Program-made: the position numbers and the translations under genes
Source: Dongia_A sp035695765
GTDB lineage: Bacteria; Pseudomonadota; Alphaproteobacteria; Dongiales; Dongiaceae
Assembly: GCA_035695765.1 (NCBI GenBank)
Contig: DASRRI010000042.1
Coordinates: forward strand, 1-64,000
Direction: 5' to 3'
DNA: 64,000 bases
Notes under the pieces: model-generated
What the model was told of the DNA's origin: nothing
Database searches by the model: none
Seen by the model: only the letters and a program-made list of their open reading frames with translations
Shown here: in pieces, positions 35,416-43,313 of the stretch
Numbering within the stretch: the first letter of the stretch is position 1
Layout: the number at the start of each line of letters is the position of its first letter

Positions 35416-36396
35416 ATGTTGATCCTCATCACAGGGGCAACGGGCAAGGTCGGGAGAAACCTGATCGCTCGGCTACTGCAAAAGCCGCAATTTTCGGGGG
35501 CTCGCATCCGCGCGCTCTGCCACAACCGTACGTTTGACGAGGGCAGCCGTGTCGAAATGGCGCGCGGCTCGATCGCAGATCGCGCGGTCGTCAATGAAGC
35601 GCTCGTCGGCGTCACCCACGTCGTCCATCTTGCAACCTGCAAGGAAACGCCGGCCGACATCATGGACGTCACGGTGAAGGGGCTGTTCTGGCTGCTTGAG
35701 GGATTTCGCCTCAGCCCGACGGCCAAGCAGTTCATCCTGATCGGCGGCGATGCGGGCATCGGCCATTTCCATTATCGCCACGACGGACCGATCACCGAGC
35801 ATGCGCCGCACATGGCCTATCCAGGCTGCTATGCGCTGTCCAAGGTTCTCGAAGAAGTGATCCTTGAGCAGTTCGGAATCCAGTACGGTACCAATGGATG
35901 CTGCCTGCGTGCGCCGTGGATCATGGAAAAGGACGATTTCAAATACACGTTGTCGTTCGGCGACGACGTGTTCGGCGGTCCCGACTGGAAGACCATGGTC
36001 CCGGCGGAAGATGCGAAACGTTACGCCAAGAACGGCACCGTGCCGCTCTTGAGAGATGCCGATGGCCGGCCGCTGAAGCGCAATTTCGTCCATGCGGACG
36101 ATCTGGTCTCGGCGATCGTGGCGGCGATCGACAATCCGCGCGCCGAACGGCAGCTCTTCAACATCTGCATGGACCGGCCGGTCGATTACGGCGCGGTCGC
36201 CGATTATCTGAAGCGCACGCGCGGCCTCGATTCCGTCGACATTCCGAGCCAGTTCCACTCCAACTGGATGGACAACAGCAAGGCCAAGCACCTCTTGGAC
36301 TGGCAACCCGATTACGATCTCGAGATGCTTATCGACTCGGCCTGGACATACGAGCGATCGCAGAGCGATCCTCGCATCGTCTGGTATCCGGGTTGA
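35416..36396 (+). CDS. NAD-dependent epimerase/dehydratase family protein
   Basis: 326 residues, ATG 35416 after GGGAGGGGG. Extended SDR: Rossmann motif LITGATGKVGRNL at the N-terminus, HLATCKETP, and the catalytic YALSKVLEE (Tyr-x3-Lys), then DRPVDYGAVADYL. Likely oxidises or epimerises a sugar or sugar acid imported by the transporter genes around it; uronate- or aldose-dehydrogenase activity is possible but not shown. Followed by the binding-protein gene after 50 bp, probably one operon. Confidence 0.85.
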   Translation: MLILITGATGKVGRNLIARLLQKPQFSGARIRALCHNRTFDEGSRVEMARGSIADRAVVNEALVGVTHVVHLATCKETPADIMDVTVKGLFWLLEGFRLSPTAKQFILIGGDAGIGHFHYRHDGPITEHAPHMAYPGCYALSKVLEEVILEQFGIQYGTNGCCLRAPWIMEKDDFKYTLSFGDDVFGGPDWKTMVPAEDAKRYAKNGTVPLLRDADGRPLKRNFVHADDLVSAIVAAIDNPRAERQLFNICMDRPVDYGAVADYLKRTRGLDSVDIPSQFHSNWMDNSKAKHLLDWQPDYDLEMLIDSAWTYERSQSDPRIVWYPG

Positions 36397-36446
36397 TTTC
36401 GTGTGGCGGTCACACCGTGCCCGTCTGTTTTCAATGGGAGGAATGA

Positions 36447-37436
36447 ATGAAAAAACTATCGTTACTCGTCGCCGCGGCGGCCCTTGCTTTCAGCGCCGGA
36501 CCGGCGCTGGCCAAGAAGCAGCTGGTCATCGTCGTGAAGGGTCTCGACAATCCGTTCTTCGAGGCCATTCACCAGGGCTGCGAAAAGTGGAACAAGGAAA
36601 ACGCCAGCGCCGAATATGAGTGCTTCTATACCGGACCGGCCTCGACCTCTGACGAAGCCGGCGAGGCGCAGATCGTGCAGGACGTGCTCGGCAAGGCCGA
36701 CACGGCGGCGATCGCCATCTCGCCGTCCAATGCCAAGCTGATCGCCCAGACGCTGAAGACCGCCAATCCGTCGGTCCCGGTGATGACGATTGATGCGGAC
36801 CTTGCCAAGGAAGATTCGGCGCTGCGGACGACCTATCTCGGCACCGACAACTACCTGATGGGCTTCAAGATCGGCGAGTACATCAAGCAGCACAAGCCGA
36901 AGGGTGGCACCATCTGCACGATCGAAGGCAACCCGGGCGCCGACAACATCCTGCGTCGCGCGCAAGGCACTCGCGATTCACTGTCCGGCCAGAAGGGGCT
37001 GGGCGCGTTGAAGGGCGAAGGTGGCTGGACCGAAGTCGCCGGCTGCCCGGTTTTCACCAACGATGACGGCGCGAAAGGCGTCCAGGCGATGACCGACATC
37101 CTGGCGGCCAATCCGAAGCTTGATGCCTTCGCGATCGAAGGCGGCTGGCCGCTGTTCGGCGCACCGCAGCCGTACCGCGATCTGTTCAAGCCGATGGCCG
37201 ACCGCATCGCCAGCGGCGATTTCGTGGTCTCCGCGGCGGACACGATCGGCGACGAAGTGGCGATCGCCGGCGAAGGCCTGGTGACCGCGCTGGTCGGTCA
37301 GCGGCCGTTCGAGATGGGCTACAAGGCACCGACGGTCATGATGGACCTGATTGCCGGCAAGAAGGTGGAAGATCCGGTGTTCACCGGCCTCGATGAATGC
37401 ACCAAGGACACGGTCAATACCTGCATTCAGAAGTAA
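36447..37436 (+). CDS. Sugar ABC transporter substrate-binding protein (FrcB type)
   Basis: 329 residues, ATG 36447 with GGGAGG upstream. Sec signal peptide MKKLSLLVAAAALAFSAGPA, cleavage after ALA. Type I periplasmic binding fold: LVIVVKGLDNPFFEAIHQGC, AIAISPSNAKLIAQ, PVMTIDADL, YLGTDNYLMGFKIG, CTIEGNPGADN. Four Cys may form disulfides. It probably serves the FrcA/FrcC-like pair encoded divergently at 33402-35163. A perfect hairpin follows 18 bp after the stop. Confidence 0.92.
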   Translation: MKKLSLLVAAAALAFSAGPALAKKQLVIVVKGLDNPFFEAIHQGCEKWNKENASAEYECFYTGPASTSDEAGEAQIVQDVLGKADTAAIAISPSNAKLIAQTLKTANPSVPVMTIDADLAKEDSALRTTYLGTDNYLMGFKIGEYIKQHKPKGGTICTIEGNPGADNILRRAQGTRDSLSGQKGLGALKGEGGWTEVAGCPVFTNDDGAKGVQAMTDILAANPKLDAFAIEGGWPLFGAPQPYRDLFKPMADRIASGDFVVSAADTIGDEVAIAGEGLVTALVGQRPFEMGYKAPTVMMDLIAGKKVEDPVFTGLDECTKDTVNTCIQK

Positions 37437-37454
37437 GCAGGCAAACGTCGTGAC

Positions 37455-37490
37455 GAGGGGCGCCTTCCTGGAAGGCGCCCCTCTTCCTTA
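37455..37490. terminator. Terminator after the FrcB-like gene
   Basis: GAGGGGCGCCTTCC (37455-37468) is perfectly complementary to GGAAGGCGCCCCTC (37470-37483), giving a stem of 12-13 bp with a tiny loop, then TTCCTTATT. It lies between convergent genes. Confidence 0.8.
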
Positions 37491-37712
37491 TTCAACCTGA
37501 CGATAGACCAGCCCCGGCCGCACGATCCATTCGCCGGGGCGGAGCGTGCGGACGTCGAACCGGCCGCTCGGCCGGCGCGCGGCGACGCCTTCAAAGACAT
37601 AGTGCTGGCCGTCTTCGTCGATCACCTGCGCGGGGATCGCAAGATCGCCCAGGTGCCCCACCACGCTGCCTTCGGGGCGGACATTAGTCAGGATGAAGAA
37701 TTCATCGTCCAT
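37488..37712 (-). CDS. Hypothetical small protein
   Basis: 74 residues from ATG 37712 (the frame stays open to 37844, so a longer form is possible; no strong ribosome site decides). Sequence opens MDDEFFILTNVRPEGSVVGH and ends with RPGEWIVRPGLVYRQVE; probably a small beta-rich cytoplasmic protein. No family recognised. Convergent with the FrcB-like gene across a terminator. Confidence 0.5.
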   Translation of the reverse strand: MDDEFFILTNVRPEGSVVGHLGDLAIPAQVIDEDGQHYVFEGVAARRPSGRFDVRTLRPGEWIVRPGLVYRQVE

Positions 37713-38089
37713 CGGATGGCGCTCATGCGACGAGACCGATTGAACGAAAGATTTCAGAACTGGGGCTGCCCACATAAAACGCGTTCCATCGCATCGCCGA
37801 GCGCGAGAGCTGCGGCCCGGTCGTGATCTCCCCGAGATTGTCACTTGTGAAGATAAAATCGCAGTAAAGGTTCCGCTAAGAATCCGTTGCGACGCGTAGT
37901 CGTACGCAACAATCCTGCCTTCTGCAGCGCCGGAGTCGCGGTGAGTTTGCCGAGCCGGTCAGCGAAAATTCCACGATTCCATGGCTCTGTCGGGCGGAAG
38001 GCTCCTGCCAATTCTTGTCACCGGTCTGCGATAGAACTCAAGGCATCAAAAGAAACGATGAAGCGGCGACGGATTGAAGGAGCCAAGTC

Positions 38090-38323
38090 ATGTCACAACT
38101 GATTTCACGCAGATCCAACAGTTTGCAGCTGCAGGCGCAGAGCGAGCCTTCGTTCGGCTGGATTGGCGAGGTTCTGTCAGCCATTCCGCGTGCATTGCGG
38201 CGGGCCTGGGCCGTGCAGGCCGAGGAGAAATTGCTGCAGGAATTGAGCGACCATCAGCTCCGCGACCTCGGAATCAAGCGCGAGCAGATCTCGCATATCG
38301 TCCGGTATGGATGGGATCGATGA
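38090..38323 (+). CDS. DUF1127 domain protein
   Basis: 77 residues; AAGGAG stands about 9 bp before ATG 38090. The C-terminal 40 residues are the DUF1127 motif: LLQELSDHQLRDLGIKREQI followed by HIV. These small basic proteins are widespread in alphaproteobacteria; those studied bind RNA or affect phosphate and carbon metabolism. Stand-alone here, with about 245 bp of leader. Confidence 0.88.
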   Translation: MSQLISRRSNSLQLQAQSEPSFGWIGEVLSAIPRALRRAWAVQAEEKLLQELSDHQLRDLGIKREQISHIVRYGWDR

Positions 38324-38498
38324 GCGGTCCGGCGCATCGACATGATGCCGGCGGGGCATTGTTGATTTTGATATGTAGGACAGGCGCTTAGGGCGCTTGC
38401 CAGAATTGCGGCGAGAGTACACGCTGCCGTGAATTGTAGGCGCCGACAGGCAGGCTAAGTTCCTGCCGTATCGGCGCTTCAAATTCACGAGCGGACGG

Positions 38499-39404
38499 AT
38501 GTCCTCTGCAGCATACGCCACAGCGCGGCTCACACCCTATCTCCCCTGGCTCGACCGGTCGGGGCGGGTGTCAGCGTTCAAGACGCTGGTGCTGGCCCTG
38601 CTGTTCCTGCCGGGCTTCTACGTGACGTGGCAATTGTCAACGCATGGCTATGCGCGGCCCTACATCCTCGCCAATCACGACCTCGGGCTGTGGGCGATCC
38701 GGTTTCTGTTTGTCACGCTGGCGGTCACGCCGTTCCGGCAGTCTCTCGGCTTGCCGAAGCTGATCCAGGTGCGGCGCATGGTGGGCGTCGCGGCCTTCTG
38801 CTACGCGGTGACGCATTTCCTGTTCTATGGGTTCGATCAGTCGCTGCGGATCTGGGTGATCGCGCGCGAAATTGCGCTGCGCTACTACCTGACAATCGGA
38901 TTCATCGGTCTGCTGATCCTGCTGGCCCTGGCGGTCACGTCGACGGATGGAATGGTGCGGCGGATGGGCGGCAAGAAATGGGCGGCCCTGCACCGGCTGG
39001 CGTATGCGGCGGGCATGCTCGCAGTCGTGCATTTCTTCATCCAGGTCAAAGCGGACGTGGCGGAGCCGCTGGTCATGGGCGGCCTATTCCTGTGGCTGAT
39101 GCTCTGGCGCTTGCTGGCTCGGCGCGGGCTGCTGCAACGTGGCGGCGCTTCAATCATGGTGCTGATCCTATTGGCGGCAGTATCGGCCGCTGCCTCGGCT
39201 GGCGCGGAGGCGCTCTATTATCACTTCAAGATTGGCGCCAATTTGACTCGTGTTTTAGCGACCAACTGGTCTATCGGAATCGGGTTGCGGCCGGCCTGGA
39301 TCGTCGGCGGCGCGGGGCTTGCCGTGGCGGCGGGCGCGGCTTTCCGGCCACTCTGGACCAGGCAATCTTCTCGCCCCGGCCGAACGGTGGGCGAAGCGGC
39401 CTGA
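38499..39404 (+). CDS. msrQ: MsrQ-like haem-binding membrane subunit of methionine sulfoxide reductase
   Basis: 301 residues. MsrQ (YedZ) carries electrons through the inner membrane to periplasmic MsrP, which repairs oxidised Met. The ferric-reductase-like core (about 25-205) shows ANHDLGLWAIRFLFVTLAVT, LIQVRRMVGVAAFCYAVTHF, KWAALHRLAYAAGMLAVVHF, with the His haem ligands. Compared with the usual 200-220 residues it has an extra C-terminal stretch of about 90 residues with two more hydrophobic segments. No msrP gene is adjacent; the upstream gene is DUF1127. Confidence 0.88.
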   Translation: MSSAAYATARLTPYLPWLDRSGRVSAFKTLVLALLFLPGFYVTWQLSTHGYARPYILANHDLGLWAIRFLFVTLAVTPFRQSLGLPKLIQVRRMVGVAAFCYAVTHFLFYGFDQSLRIWVIAREIALRYYLTIGFIGLLILLALAVTSTDGMVRRMGGKKWAALHRLAYAAGMLAVVHFFIQVKADVAEPLVMGGLFLWLMLWRLLARRGLLQRGGASIMVLILLAAVSAAASAGAEALYYHFKIGANLTRVLATNWSIGIGLRPAWIVGGAGLAVAAGAAFRPLWTRQSSRPGRTVGEAA

Positions 39405-39480
39405 CGATCTTCGGCTCCTAACGTTTCCTTAATGCCGCCTGCGCTTTGCTGGCTGCCGCAAAACAGCAGCCCGACAGGCC

Positions 39481-40350
39481 ATGCAGGAAACCTGGGACAT
39501 CTCAGCCCTGATCGACAAGGGGACGCGCATTCATGAGGCGCGTGGCATGACCATGCATCACCTGGGCATGGAGCTGCGGCAGATCGCCAACCGTGCATTC
39601 ATCGATTTCGTGACCCCCGATCAGCGCGCCTGGTTCCGGCGCTGCTTCGCCAAGGTGACGGCGGGCGAGGAGTTCGGGATCATCTCCGCGGAGCTGCAAA
39701 CCGGCGCGACGGCGCCGCAGCCGTTCTTCGTGACTGCCCGCCGCGCGAACGCGCAGGGCAAATGGTGGCTGATGCTGACGGCAAATCTGCCGGAGGAGCT
39801 GCGCCCGGCGGCCCGCAAGCCGGAGAAGCCGGCGCTGGCATCGGGACACGAATTCATGCTGCTGGTGGAAAGCGCGGCCCAGCAGATCGGCGAGCGGCTG
39901 GACCTCATGCGGTTGAATGCCGCGATCCTGTCCGATGAAGGCGCCGCTTCGCCTGAGGCGCGTGCGGGCCTGCAGGCTGAGTTCGACCAGATCATCGTCG
40001 GCAACGCTTATGACGGCATCGCATCACGCACTGCAGCCGGCGAATACCTGCTGCTGCGGGACCGCGACGCGCACTCGAATACGCTGCTGGCGAAATTGGA
40101 AGCGGCGGCCGAGGATCTCTCGATCCTGCGCTCCCAGCTCGGCCTCGAGACAAATTCGCTGCAGCTTTCGTCCCTGGGGCCGAATCTCAACCCGGCTGGC
40201 ATCCGGCGCGCCGCGGACAATCTGCGCCATCGTGATCGCGCGGAACTGGAGTGGGAAGGCGTGGTGATGGAGCAGCCATTCTGGCTGCGGCCCGGCATTC
40301 TCGCTGGCGGGCTGGTGGCGATCCTGGCGATCGCCTGGTTCGTCGTCTGA
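39481..40350 (+). CDS. Hypothetical tail-anchored protein with possible PAS-like N-terminus
   Basis: 289 residues. Residues about 20-110 (MHHLGMELRQIANRAFIDFV, then FGIISAELQTGA and KWWLMLTANLP) could be a PAS-like sensor, although this is weak. A helical middle follows, and the protein ends in a single hydrophobic segment (about 270-289, PGILAGGLVAILAIAWFVV) with nothing after it, the layout of a C-terminally anchored protein with its bulk in the cytoplasm. No catalytic motif seen. Starts 76 bp after msrQ on the same strand. Confidence 0.6.
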   Translation: MQETWDISALIDKGTRIHEARGMTMHHLGMELRQIANRAFIDFVTPDQRAWFRRCFAKVTAGEEFGIISAELQTGATAPQPFFVTARRANAQGKWWLMLTANLPEELRPAARKPEKPALASGHEFMLLVESAAQQIGERLDLMRLNAAILSDEGAASPEARAGLQAEFDQIIVGNAYDGIASRTAAGEYLLLRDRDAHSNTLLAKLEAAAEDLSILRSQLGLETNSLQLSSLGPNLNPAGIRRAADNLRHRDRAELEWEGVVMEQPFWLRPGILAGGLVAILAIAWFVV

Positions 40351-40353
40351 CCG

Positions 40354-40599
40354 CTAGAACTTTCGAGACTGCACGATATTGGCGATGATGGTAGTTTCGC
40401 CGAGCGCCTTGCACGCCTCGATCCGGTGCAGGCCGCTGACCAGGACGTAGCGCGCCTTGTCGGAGCGCACCAGGATCGGCGCTTCCTGACCCTTGTCGGC
40501 GATGCTTTCGGCCAATGCGGCGACCTTTGCCTTATCGATCGGTTTGCGCAGCGCCTGCGGCACATAGATTTCCTCGATCTTGATGGTGATCGGTTTCAT
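40354..40599 (-). CDS. ParB/sulfiredoxin-fold mini-protein
   Basis: 81 residues from ATG 40599: KIEEIYVPQALRKPIDKAKV, ALAESIADKGQEAPILVRSD, YVLVSGLHRIEACKALGE. This is the N-terminal ParB-like fold alone; the GLHRIEA segment corresponds to the GxRR/GCHR nucleotide-binding loop. Full ParB has a helix-turn-helix and dimer domain that are absent. Such short proteins may bind or hydrolyse a nucleotide; function unknown. An upstream frame extending to 41250 is judged spurious. Confidence 0.7.
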   Translation of the reverse strand: MKPITIKIEEIYVPQALRKPIDKAKVAALAESIADKGQEAPILVRSDKARYVLVSGLHRIEACKALGETTIIANIVQSRKF

Positions 40600-40663
40600 C
40601 GGCGCGTCATTTCCCCGCGTAGTGACGATGGGTAGAGAGCCTGACCCGCGCGATCGCCGCGGG

Positions 40664-40849
40664 TCAAGGCGTTTCGCGGACCCGGTCGACGGGCAGGCGC
40701 AGGTGCAAGGTCGCACCGTGACCCTTGCGGCTCTCGATATCGAGCGTTCCACCGTGCAGCTGGGCAAAGCTGCGCGAGATCGGCAGGCCAAGGCCGGTTC
40801 CCTCGGATGTCGTGAAGGAATTGGTGTTGCGGCTATGGGTATCTGCAAA
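40664..40849 (-). pseudogene. Remnant of a histidine kinase ATPase domain (C-terminal end)
   Basis: The minus-strand frame encodes the end of a HATPase_c domain: SEGTGLGLPISRSFAQLHGG then TLDIESRKGHGATLHLRLPV, with the G2 box intact. Upstream, only FADTHSRNTN resembles a kinase; no N-box, G1 box or HisKA is present in any frame up to the promoter of the next gene. Open frame begins at 40939 with unrelated sequence. Best read as a deletion remnant. Confidence 0.7.
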
Positions 40850-41050
40850 CCTCCGGCAACCACTCGGTGACATTGCCAGCCGCGCCGCAGCACGGTAGCT
40901 CCGCGAATTGGAACTTCGGACATCAAGCAATAATGGCAAATATTCCGATATAGCCGCGGAACAGTGCGGCGCGGCGCCGCGTTTATCGATAGGCCAATTC
41001 CTAGTCGGCCAAGGGGGAGGGCATCGGACACATTACCAGGGAGGACCCTC
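40850..41050. other. Leader region of ABC operon (v)
   Basis: About 200 bp with no gene I can support. It is AT-richer around 40925-40955 (AATAATGGCAAATATTCC) and ends with GGGAGG before ATG 41051. Probably holds the promoter of the CUT1 genes; I cannot assign boxes. Confidence 0.35.
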
Positions 41051-42331
41051 ATGCTCCGTATCTTTGCCCTTGCGGCAGCGATCCTCGTCGCCCTGTCCAG
41101 CCTGCCCGGGCACGCGCGGGCGGAAGTGACCGTCTCCATCTCCTGTAGCTCGCTCGGCATCGAGCAACAGCTGTGCCAATCGGGCGGCGAGGCGTGGGCC
41201 AAGCAGACCGGCAACAAGGTCAAGCTGGTGGGGACGCCGGCCGACGCCAATGAGCGCCTGGCGCTCTATCAGACGCTGCTGGCGGCGCAATCAAAGGATA
41301 TCGACATTTTCCAGATCGACATGATCTGGCCGGCCACCCTGGCGCCGCATCTAGTGGATCTCGGTAGCGCTCTCTCCGAACAGGACCGGGCAGATCATTT
41401 CAAGGTTCTGATCGACAATAACACGGTGGACGGCAAGCTGGTGGCGATTCCCTGGTTCGTCGATGCGGGCCTGCTCTACTACCGGAAGGACCTGCTGGAG
41501 AAGTACGGGAAGCAAGTGCCCAAGACCTGGGCCGAGCTAGCCGACACCGCGAAGGCGGTGATGGAAGGAGAGACAAAGGGCGGGAATTCAGCCATGCAGG
41601 GCTATGTATGGCAGGGGCGCGCCTATGAAGGGCTGACATGCAACGCGCTGGAATGGATCGCCAGCTATGGCGGCGGTGGCATAGTCGGCCAGGACGGCGG
41701 CGTCACCATCGATAATCCGCAGGCCGCGAAAGCGCTGGACACGGCCAAGAGCTGGATCGGCACGATCTCGCCCAAGGGCGTGCTCTCCTACGGGGAGGAA
41801 GAATCGCGCGGTGTGTTCCAGTCAGGCAATGCCGTCTTCATGCGCAATTGGCCCTATGCCTGGGCGCTGGCGAATGCGGCGGACAGTCCGGTTAAGGGCA
41901 AGGTCGGCGTGGCGGTCCTGCCGCAAGGCGAGGGCGCGGATGCGCGCCATGCCGCGGCTCTCGGCGGCCAGCAGCTCGCCGTCTCGCGCTACTCGGCGCA
42001 TCCCAAGGAAGCGATCGAGCTTGTGCAGTACCTGACTTCCGCCCAGGAGCAGAAGCGCCGCGCGCAGCAAGGCTCGTTCAATCCGACCTTGCGCAGCCTC
42101 TATTCGGATGCCGAGCTGGTTTCTGCGAACCCGTTCTACAAGGATTTCCTGCCGATCGTGGACAACGCGGTGGCACGGCCTTCCACTGTGACGGGCCGCC
42201 GTTACAACCAAGTCTCCAGCGCTTTCGTGCGCACGGTGCATGGCACATTGTCGGGGCAGGAAATGGCCCAGGCGAGCCTGGTGGATCTCAGCAAGGAACT
42301 GGAGCGGCTGGGCCGAGGCGGGCACTGGTAG
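41051..42331 (+). CDS. Carbohydrate ABC transporter substrate-binding protein (CUT1, ThuE-like)
   Basis: 426 residues from ATG 41051 (GGGAGG upstream). Sec signal peptide MLRIFALAAAILVALSSLPG, cleavage after ARA. Type II binding fold of the maltose/trehalose class: VKLVGTPADANERLALYQTL, DIDIFQIDMIWPATLAPHLV, VAIPWFVDAGLLYYRKDLL, FMRNWPYAWALA. Followed 10 bp later by two permease genes, with no hairpin between. Substrate probably an oligosaccharide such as trehalose or an alpha-glucoside, by resemblance only. Confidence 0.92.
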   Translation: MLRIFALAAAILVALSSLPGHARAEVTVSISCSSLGIEQQLCQSGGEAWAKQTGNKVKLVGTPADANERLALYQTLLAAQSKDIDIFQIDMIWPATLAPHLVDLGSALSEQDRADHFKVLIDNNTVDGKLVAIPWFVDAGLLYYRKDLLEKYGKQVPKTWAELADTAKAVMEGETKGGNSAMQGYVWQGRAYEGLTCNALEWIASYGGGGIVGQDGGVTIDNPQAAKALDTAKSWIGTISPKGVLSYGEEESRGVFQSGNAVFMRNWPYAWALANAADSPVKGKVGVAVLPQGEGADARHAAALGGQQLAVSRYSAHPKEAIELVQYLTSAQEQKRRAQQGSFNPTLRSLYSDAELVSANPFYKDFLPIVDNAVARPSTVTGRRYNQVSSAFVRTVHGTLSGQEMAQASLVDLSKELERLGRGGHW

Positions 42332-42341
42332 TCGCGGCATC

Positions 42342-43313
42342 ATGCCGGTCGTCCAGTCGCGTTCGCCGGCGCGGGAGCTGATGAGCACCGCACGGACGAC
42401 GGCTTCGGCCAGGTCCGGCCCGAGCCTGGAACGGCAGCGGGCGCGTGTCGCCTGGTTGTTCGTGGCGCCGATGCTAGCGGCTGTGGCGTTGGTGGCGGCC
42501 TGGCCGCTGGCCCGCACCATCGCGTTCAGCTTCACCGACGCCTATTTGTCAGACCTCGACAACTGGGCGTTCATCGGAATCGTCAATTACCTCGCCTTGT
42601 TCGAGGATCCGCTGTGGTGGCAGGCGGTAGCGACGACGATGACGTTCGCAGTCGTCTCGGTCGGGCTCGAGACCCTATTCGGGCTGGCGATTGCGCTCAC
42701 CCTTAATGCGCACATGCCTGGACGTGGGCTGCTGCGCGCGGCAGTCCTTATCCCGTGGGCCATCCCAACCGTGATCTCGGCCAAGATGTGGGGCTGGATG
42801 CTGCACGACCTCTATGGCGTGGTGAACGCAGCCTTGCTGAAGCTCGGCCTGATCGACGCGCCCTGGGCCTGGCTGGCGGAGCCGCGGCTTGCGTTCGCGG
42901 CTGTGGTCGCGGTCGATGTGTGGAAGGCGACGCCATTCATGACCTTGCTGATCCTGGCGGCGCTGCAGGTGCTGCCGAAGGAGATCTATCAAGCGGCCAA
43001 GGTCGATGGCGTGCCGCCGATCCGGATGTTCTTGCGCGTGACCTTGCCGCTGATCCGGCCCGCCTTGCTGGTCGCGATCATCTTCCGCGGCCTCGATGCG
43101 ATGCGGGTGTTCGACGTGATCTATGTGTTGACCGGCAACAATCCCGCGACCACCACCATGTCGGTCTACGCGCGGCAGCAATTGGTCGATTTCCAGGATG
43201 TCGGCTACGGCTCGGCGGCAGCGACGTCGCTGTTCCTGATCGTCGCGCTCGCCACCGCAATCGTGATTACGGTCGGCAAGGTCAATGTCAGCGCGACGGG
43301 AGAACGCGTGTGA
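42342..43313 (+). CDS. Carbohydrate ABC transporter permease, MalF/ThuF type
   Basis: 323 residues from ATG 42342; ATG 42381 (GGGAG close upstream) is an equally possible start giving 310. Six to seven membrane segments and the EAA loop EIYQAAKVDGVPPIRMFLRV, then TLPLIRPALLVAIIFRGLDA and the typical YVLTGNNPATTT. The stop overlaps the next GTG start. Confidence 0.9.
   Translation: MPVVQSRSPARELMSTARTTASARSGPSLERQRARVAWLFVAPMLAAVALVAAWPLARTIAFSFTDAYLSDLDNWAFIGIVNYLALFEDPLWWQAVATTMTFAVVSVGLETLFGLAIALTLNAHMPGRGLLRAAVLIPWAIPTVISAKMWGWMLHDLYGVVNAALLKLGLIDAPWAWLAEPRLAFAAVVAVDVWKATPFMTLLILAALQVLPKEIYQAAKVDGVPPIRMFLRVTLPLIRPALLVAIIFRGLDAMRVFDVIYVLTGNNPATTTMSVYARQQLVDFQDVGYGSAAATSLFLIVALATAIVITVGKVNVSATGERV

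Noticed and set aside
40354..41250. A 298-residue protein spanning the ParB-like domain and the region upstream.
   Set aside because: Only the last 81 residues resemble a protein family; the upstream part runs across the kinase remnant in another frame and the promoter of the CUT1 operon.
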